This document shows, in pieces, positions 6,152-8,948 of a DNA stretch of 8,948 bases; the first letter of the stretch is position 1; every line of letters begins with the position of its first letter. Location: contig JBEKGS010000081.1 in assembly GCA_050012675.1 (NCBI GenBank), forward strand, positions 1 to 8,948. Reading direction: 5' to 3'. The position numbers were made by a program, and so were the translations under genes. The stretch is from Fen-455 sp050012675 (GTDB taxonomy: Bacteria; Actinomycetota; Acidimicrobiia; Acidimicrobiales; Bog-793). The notes beneath the pieces were generated by a model. That model saw only the letters and a list, made by a program, of their open reading frames with translations. It searched no databases and had not been told where the DNA came from.

Positions 6152-6152
6152 C

Positions 6153-6617
6153 GTGACACACGGCACCCGTTCGGGATACAACTCTGGCTGTCGCTGCCCC
6201 GAGTGCACCGAGGCGAACACGGCGGCATCACGGGCACGTCGGGAGCGTCTCGCCGGACGCTCGACGGCAAGCCGAGGAAAGCGCCCTGCACTCAATCCCA
6301 CCCTGCAAGTCACCGGTCCCGTCTCGCTGCGAGCCCTTCCCAGACCACGATCACAAGACGCAACCGCCATCTCGCGGACCAGGGCACTCGGAGATCCGCT
6401 CGGGCTGCCGAGCGCGCAACCACCACGCCCCCTGTTCGAGAAAGGGAAGCCAGGTCGAAGTGGAGATCGCCAGCGTCCAGACCAGGGAGACTGGGACAGT
6501 CACGCGCGGCTTCTCAGGCTCTACCTTGCCGGAGCCGGGCCGTCACCTTCACTGCTGGCGCTAACAGCCGAATCGAAGGCTTGCAAAGTGGTCCGCGGAG
6601 AAGCGGCTCGGCCCTAG
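6153..6617 (+). CDS. Protein with an HGT-GY-GCRCPEC motif, unknown function
   Basis: From GTG 6153, one base after the upstream TGA, the product is 154 aa. THGTRSGYNSGCRCPECTEA (2-21, with C13, C15 and C18) followed by an Arg-rich helix (ASRARRERL) matches a short motif I know from small proteins of actinobacterial phages and mobile elements, generally unannotated. Beyond about residue 40 the sequence is basic, Pro/Arg-rich and of low order. Codon choice is less biased there, so the conserved part may be only the N-terminus, or the rest may be frame-shifted or decaying. The frame is also open upstream of the GTG, but that part is a shadow of the zinc-ribbon gene. No distinct ribosome site is seen; coupling to the preceding stop is likely. 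Confidence 0.5.
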   Translation: MTHGTRSGYNSGCRCPECTEANTAASRARRERLAGRSTASRGKRPALNPTLQVTGPVSLRALPRPRSQDATAISRTRALGDPLGLPSAQPPRPLFEKGKPGRSGDRQRPDQGDWDSHARLLRLYLAGAGPSPSLLALTAESKACKVVRGEAARP

Positions 6618-6693
6618 GCGTCTGTGCACTGGGACGAGCAGCGGCTAAGAAGGCACGGGGTGGCCTCTCATAATTCGGGCGAAATCACTGCGT

Positions 6694-6721
6694 TTGGGCC
6701 TCCGGATGAACTGCCTATGAT
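6694..6721 (+). promoter_or_regulatory. Candidate promoter of the tail-fibre/adhesin-like gene
   Basis: TTGGGC (6694-6699), a 16-nt spacer and TATGAT (6716-6721) form a reasonable -35/-10 pair. The same -10 hexamer occurs before the 61-aa gene. Transcription would begin near 6728 and give a leader of about 60 nt before the upstream ORF. The rest of the 6618-6789 gap holds only the leader hairpin and a lone CATAAT (6669-6674). Confidence 0.45.
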
Positions 6722-6724
6722 CGG

Positions 6725-6767
6725 CCTTGACCTCCCTGAAATGAGCACTCAGGGCAGTGGTCCAAGG
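6725..6767 (+). other. Imperfect leader hairpin before the upstream ORF
   Basis: CCTTG (6725-6729) pairs with CAAGG (6763-6767), ACC (6730-6732) with GGT (6759-6761), and CCCTG (6734-6738) with CAGGG (6750-6754), around an 11-nt loop. No T-run follows, so it is unlikely to be a terminator of the preceding gene. It lies at the predicted 5' end of the downstream message, where it could stabilise RNA or bind a regulator. Confidence 0.35.
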
Positions 6768-6789
6768 TAGACAGGAAGGACGATCAGGC

Positions 6790-6834
6790 ATGATCCGACA
6801 GCATCTGCGTGGGTATGTAAATGCCTCTCAGTAA
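6790..6834 (+). CDS. 14-codon upstream ORF overlapping the adhesin start
   Basis: AGGAAGGA (6773-6780), the strongest ribosome site on the plus strand in this window, lies nine nt before ATG 6790. The ORF encodes MIRQHLRGYVNASQ and ends with TAA at 6832-6834, in a different frame from the 462-aa protein whose ATG is at 6821. The 14-nt overlap suggests that ribosomes terminating here step back to ATG 6821, which has no good ribosome site of its own. It may be a coupling leader rather than a functional peptide. There are no runs of one amino acid, so classical attenuation is unlikely. Confidence 0.45.
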   Translation: MIRQHLRGYVNASQ

Positions 6835-8209
6835 TTGGATTACAAAGGCGCTCGCCGCCGCCAACGCCTACGCTGCTCCCGCACAGGCACAAGCCTCGCC
6901 CTCGGCGCCACCGACGAGCGGCCCGGCGAGCACATCCACGCCATATTCGAACCCGGGGCCGCCCGTAGCGGTCACGGGTACGACGACCGGACTTATGGTC
7001 AAGGCCCCCGCCCAGTTGGGACATGGCGGTTACGCGTGGGCGGTTGTGAACAATGTGTCCCCTTGGATGGCCAATATCCTTTGTGCTACGGGGCTACAGA
7101 GCTTGCAGCCCTACAGCGCCGACATCATCGCCGTGAGCGGCGTTCAATCCTTCATCGTCTCAATGGTCGTCCCGCCAGGCGGCTCGGGCGTGCCTGCACC
7201 TGGAGCGCTCACCTACGTGCAGGCCACGTGGTACGAAGCTGGCGGGGCACCCCCGCCCGGTGTCTACCCCGTCACCCTGACCGCGCTGGCGATCTCGGCC
7301 TCGATCTCGAACACCGCGCCCGGGGCACCGACGATCGGCACAGCCTCGGCCGGAGCCCTGTCGGCGGGACTCACGTGGTCGGCCCCGTCCTCGCCGGGGA
7401 GCGGGTACATAACCGGCTACCTGATCACCCCCTACGTCGCGGGCGTCCCGCAGACGCCGGTCGCTGTCGGGAACGTCACCTCGACGACGGTCACGGGGCT
7501 CACGGCCTTCACGAGCTACACCTTCACGGTGCAGGCCGTCGCCACCGGCGGGACAGGCTCGATGTCGGCGCCCTCGAACGCCGTGACGCCCTACCTGGCC
7601 GAACTCACCCTCGTCGGCTCCGCTTACACCAACGGCGGAGGTTCCAATACGCTGTCGGTCTCCCCGGTCAGTCCCGGGGACCTTCTCGTGGTAGGGGTCA
7701 TGGCCAACAGCGCCACTCCCAGCACCAGCCTCAGCGGCGGCGGGGTCGCCAACTGGCAACAGATCGGCTACGAGATACAGACCGGCGTCGGTCTTACCTA
7801 CTACGACGTGGAGCTGTGGGCCGGCATCGTGGCGACTCCCGGGCCGAGCACCATCACGATCAACGGGGTCGGTCCTGCCTACCTGACGGCAGAGGAGTAC
7901 TCCACGGGGTTCACTACCACGGCGTTCACTGTCGGGCAGTGGCAAGGAACCACCGGGCACAGCACCCAACCGAGCACGGTCGACTTGCAGCCCCAGACCA
8001 GTCCGAACGAGCTATGTGTCGGCATGCTCTCGTCGGGCGGCACCGAGACCTTCTCCCCGACGAGCGGCTGGGACGTGCTCACGACGTTGGGCGCCCCGCT
8101 CATGGCGAGCTACCGGCCCACGCAGCTCAGCACCTCGTACGGCTTCTACGTGACCGGCTCGAACGTCTACTGGTCGAGCATCCTCGCCATGCTGGTCGTG
8201 ACCCCGTGA
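6821..8209 (+). CDS. Fibronectin-III and beta-sandwich protein, tail-fibre or adhesin-like
   Basis: This 462-aa protein starts at ATG 6821, directly after an in-frame TAA. Residues 1-48 are Ala/Pro/Ser-rich (AAPAQAQASPSAPP), a linker or a poor signal peptide. Residues 49-160 form a beta-rich domain (GYAWAVVNN...LTYVQATWYEAGG). Residues 168-257 are a typical FN3 repeat (PGAPTIGTAS, GYITGYLITPY, LTAFTSYTFTVQAV, SAPSNAVTP). Residues 261-462 match a jelly-roll-like domain common in phage tail and secreted actinobacterial proteins (PGDLLVVGV, SGGGVANW, VELWAGIV, AEEYS). It is probably a structural or carbohydrate/surface-binding protein on a virion or cell. There is no LPXTG, no transmembrane helix and only two Cys. 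Codon use is regular and strongly GC3-biased. No other tail genes adjoin it, so virion versus surface adhesin cannot be settled. Confidence 0.8.
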   Translation: MPLSNWITKALAAANAYAAPAQAQASPSAPPTSGPASTSTPYSNPGPPVAVTGTTTGLMVKAPAQLGHGGYAWAVVNNVSPWMANILCATGLQSLQPYSADIIAVSGVQSFIVSMVVPPGGSGVPAPGALTYVQATWYEAGGAPPPGVYPVTLTALAISASISNTAPGAPTIGTASAGALSAGLTWSAPSSPGSGYITGYLITPYVAGVPQTPVAVGNVTSTTVTGLTAFTSYTFTVQAVATGGTGSMSAPSNAVTPYLAELTLVGSAYTNGGGSNTLSVSPVSPGDLLVVGVMANSATPSTSLSGGGVANWQQIGYEIQTGVGLTYYDVELWAGIVATPGPSTITINGVGPAYLTAEEYSTGFTTTAFTVGQWQGTTGHSTQPSTVDLQPQTSPNELCVGMLSSGGTETFSPTSGWDVLTTLGAPLMASYRPTQLSTSYGFYVTGSNVYWSSILAMLVVTP

Positions 8210-8265
8210 TCCGAAGGCGCCGACACCTGTTCGCCCGGTTCATCATGGTGGTGACTCGCAGTATG

Positions 8266-8280
8266 TAGCTTCGGTCTGTG
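8266..8280 (+). promoter_or_regulatory. Possible leaderless start of the GHKL gene
   Basis: TAGCTT (8266-8271) fits TANNNT and is followed by six nt and GTG 8278, the same geometry as at 5284-5298. An in-frame TAG (8266-8268) lies within the hexamer, so GTG is the first usable codon. No Shine-Dalgarno and no clear -35 are seen. The hexamer is weak, so confidence is modest. Confidence 0.35.
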
Positions 8281-8948
8281 GAAATAGTCGCCTCGGGCGC
8301 CTCTTTCGATTTCGACCGCTGCTACAGCCGGCGCGGCCAGGCGCGGCTGAGTCTCGACCTAGCTCGCCTTCCGTACACGACTCTCTATGGCTTGGTGTGC
8401 ATGTCGTGTTGCGTGCTGCAGGCCGCGCAGGACGGTCTAGCGGTCCAGTTCAACGCGCCAGCCGATGCGAGCGTCTGCAACTTTGTGTCTCGTCTTGGAT
8501 TCGATCGCTTTCTGACCGACAACTTGGGCTTTCGGTGTGAGCTTCCGGTGAGCACCGGAGGTACTTCGGAAAATGTAGTGATCGACCTTCGGAGGCTTGG
8601 GGATTCGACCGACCTCTCCCCACTGGAGACGCTGCTGTCCGAGCGACTCAAAGGCCATGGACCGGCGCAGGTTGTCACCGCGATCTGCGAGGCACTGTGG
8701 GAGTTGGGAGGCAACGCTCTGGAGCACGCTCACGGCCCTGGACTTCTAGCGGCCGTAGTTCAGCGCCCTGACCGATCAGGCCAGCAAGTCCAGTTCGCCA
8801 TCGGCGATGTCGGAATAGGCATCAGGCGTTCGTTTGACTCTCCAGGCAGCACACGGCACCCCCAAACCGACCATGAAGCCATCGACCTGGCAGTGGAGGA
8901 CCTGGTGAGTTCCTCCGCTGATCCCGGCAGGGGTCAGGGGCTTCCGAC
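8278..8948 (+). CDS. STAS-like plus GHKL ATPase fusion, 3' end outside window
   Basis: The frame is open from GTG 8278 to the window edge (223 full codons). Residues 22-90 (LSLDLARLPYTTLYGLVCMS, then AVQFNAPADASVCNFVSRLGF) have the strand-helix pattern of a STAS-like domain, the fold of anti-sigma-factor antagonists. Residues 130-222 carry the GHKL nucleotide-binding boxes: N-box ALWELGGNALEHA (139-151, E142 and N146), G1 box GDVGIGI (176-182, D177), and G2 GRGQGL (217-222). The joined order suggests a signalling ATPase of the anti-sigma or histidine-kinase-like type without a visible phospho-acceptor His domain. Partner and signal are unknown. The following gene, outside the window, would be informative. 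It lies 68 nt after the adhesin-like gene and appears to be transcribed separately. Confidence 0.8.
   Translation, partial: MEIVASGASFDFDRCYSRRGQARLSLDLARLPYTTLYGLVCMSCCVLQAAQDGLAVQFNAPADASVCNFVSRLGFDRFLTDNLGFRCELPVSTGGTSENVVIDLRRLGDSTDLSPLETLLSERLKGHGPAQVVTAICEALWELGGNALEHAHGPGLLAAVVQRPDRSGQQVQFAIGDVGIGIRRSFDSPGSTRHPQTDHEAIDLAVEDLVSSSADPGRGQGLP

Noticed and set aside
5958..6152. N-terminal extension of the HGT-GY-GCRC protein to 5958 (219 aa)
   Set aside because: This part overlaps the zinc-ribbon gene in another frame. The conserved motif begins right after GTG 6153.
6741..6770. Nine-codon ORF (MSTQGSGPR) inside the leader hairpin
   Set aside because: It has no ribosome site and lies within the stem-loop; probably chance.
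6835..8268. 477-codon plus-strand frame and 269-codon minus-strand frame over the FN3 gene
   Set aside because: They are Arg/His-rich shadows of a protein with clear FN3 and beta-sandwich signatures.
8215..8303. AGGCGCC and GGCGCCT as a terminator after the adhesin-like gene
   Set aside because: The arms are about 75 nt apart, with the GHKL promoter and start between them and no T-run.
8385..8733. Minus-strand frames opposite the GHKL gene
   Set aside because: The plus-strand frame carries intact N, G1 and G2 boxes; the opposite frames have no motifs.

Overview
This window comes from a GC-rich bacterium, most likely an actinomycete-type organism (Actinomycetota). The clues are strong G/C preference at third codon positions, frequent GTG starts, 4-nt overlapping gene junctions, and several genes that appear to be transcribed leaderlessly (a TANNNT -10 element 6-7 nt before a GTG, with no Shine-Dalgarno). 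The species cannot be told from the sequence. No integrase, transposase, rRNA, tRNA or CRISPR array is visible. The content (excisionase-like HTH, accessory replication genes, small zinc-ribbon proteins, a tail-fibre/adhesin-like protein, a signalling ATPase) points to an integrated mobile element or other accessory region.

Left half, minus strand (5162 down to 1): a small MerR/excisionase-type HTH protein is followed, after a strong hairpin, by four genes joined by ATGA or GTGA overlaps. In transcription order these are a basic 183-aa protein of unknown function, a 120-aa HNH-like zinc (treble-clef) protein, a 1072-aa divergent family-B DNA polymerase, and a P-loop ATPase that runs off the window. 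The polymerase keeps the two metal-binding aspartates of motifs A and C, but its exonuclease motifs and parts of motifs A, B and C look decayed or altered. It ends in an HTH plus two zinc-ribbon-like segments. This looks like a self-contained replication module; the product functions are family-level inference.

The divergent control region (5163-5295) separates this module from plus-strand genes. On the minus-strand transcript an 8-bp inverted repeat would bury the Shine-Dalgarno of the HTH gene. On the plus strand a TAAAAT element sits 6 nt before the GTG of the first rightward gene.

Right half, plus strand: three small Cys-rich genes (173, 61 and 154 aa; no firm function) are followed by a structured leader with a 14-codon upstream ORF that overlaps the start of a 462-aa fibronectin-type-III/beta-sandwich protein resembling phage tail fibres or adhesins. 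The window closes with the 5' part of a STAS-like plus GHKL-ATPase fusion. A perfect 12-bp palindrome lies at the -35 position of the promoter for the 61-aa gene. The longest stretch without a proposed gene is about 170 bases (6618-6789), and it holds a promoter and leader hairpin.
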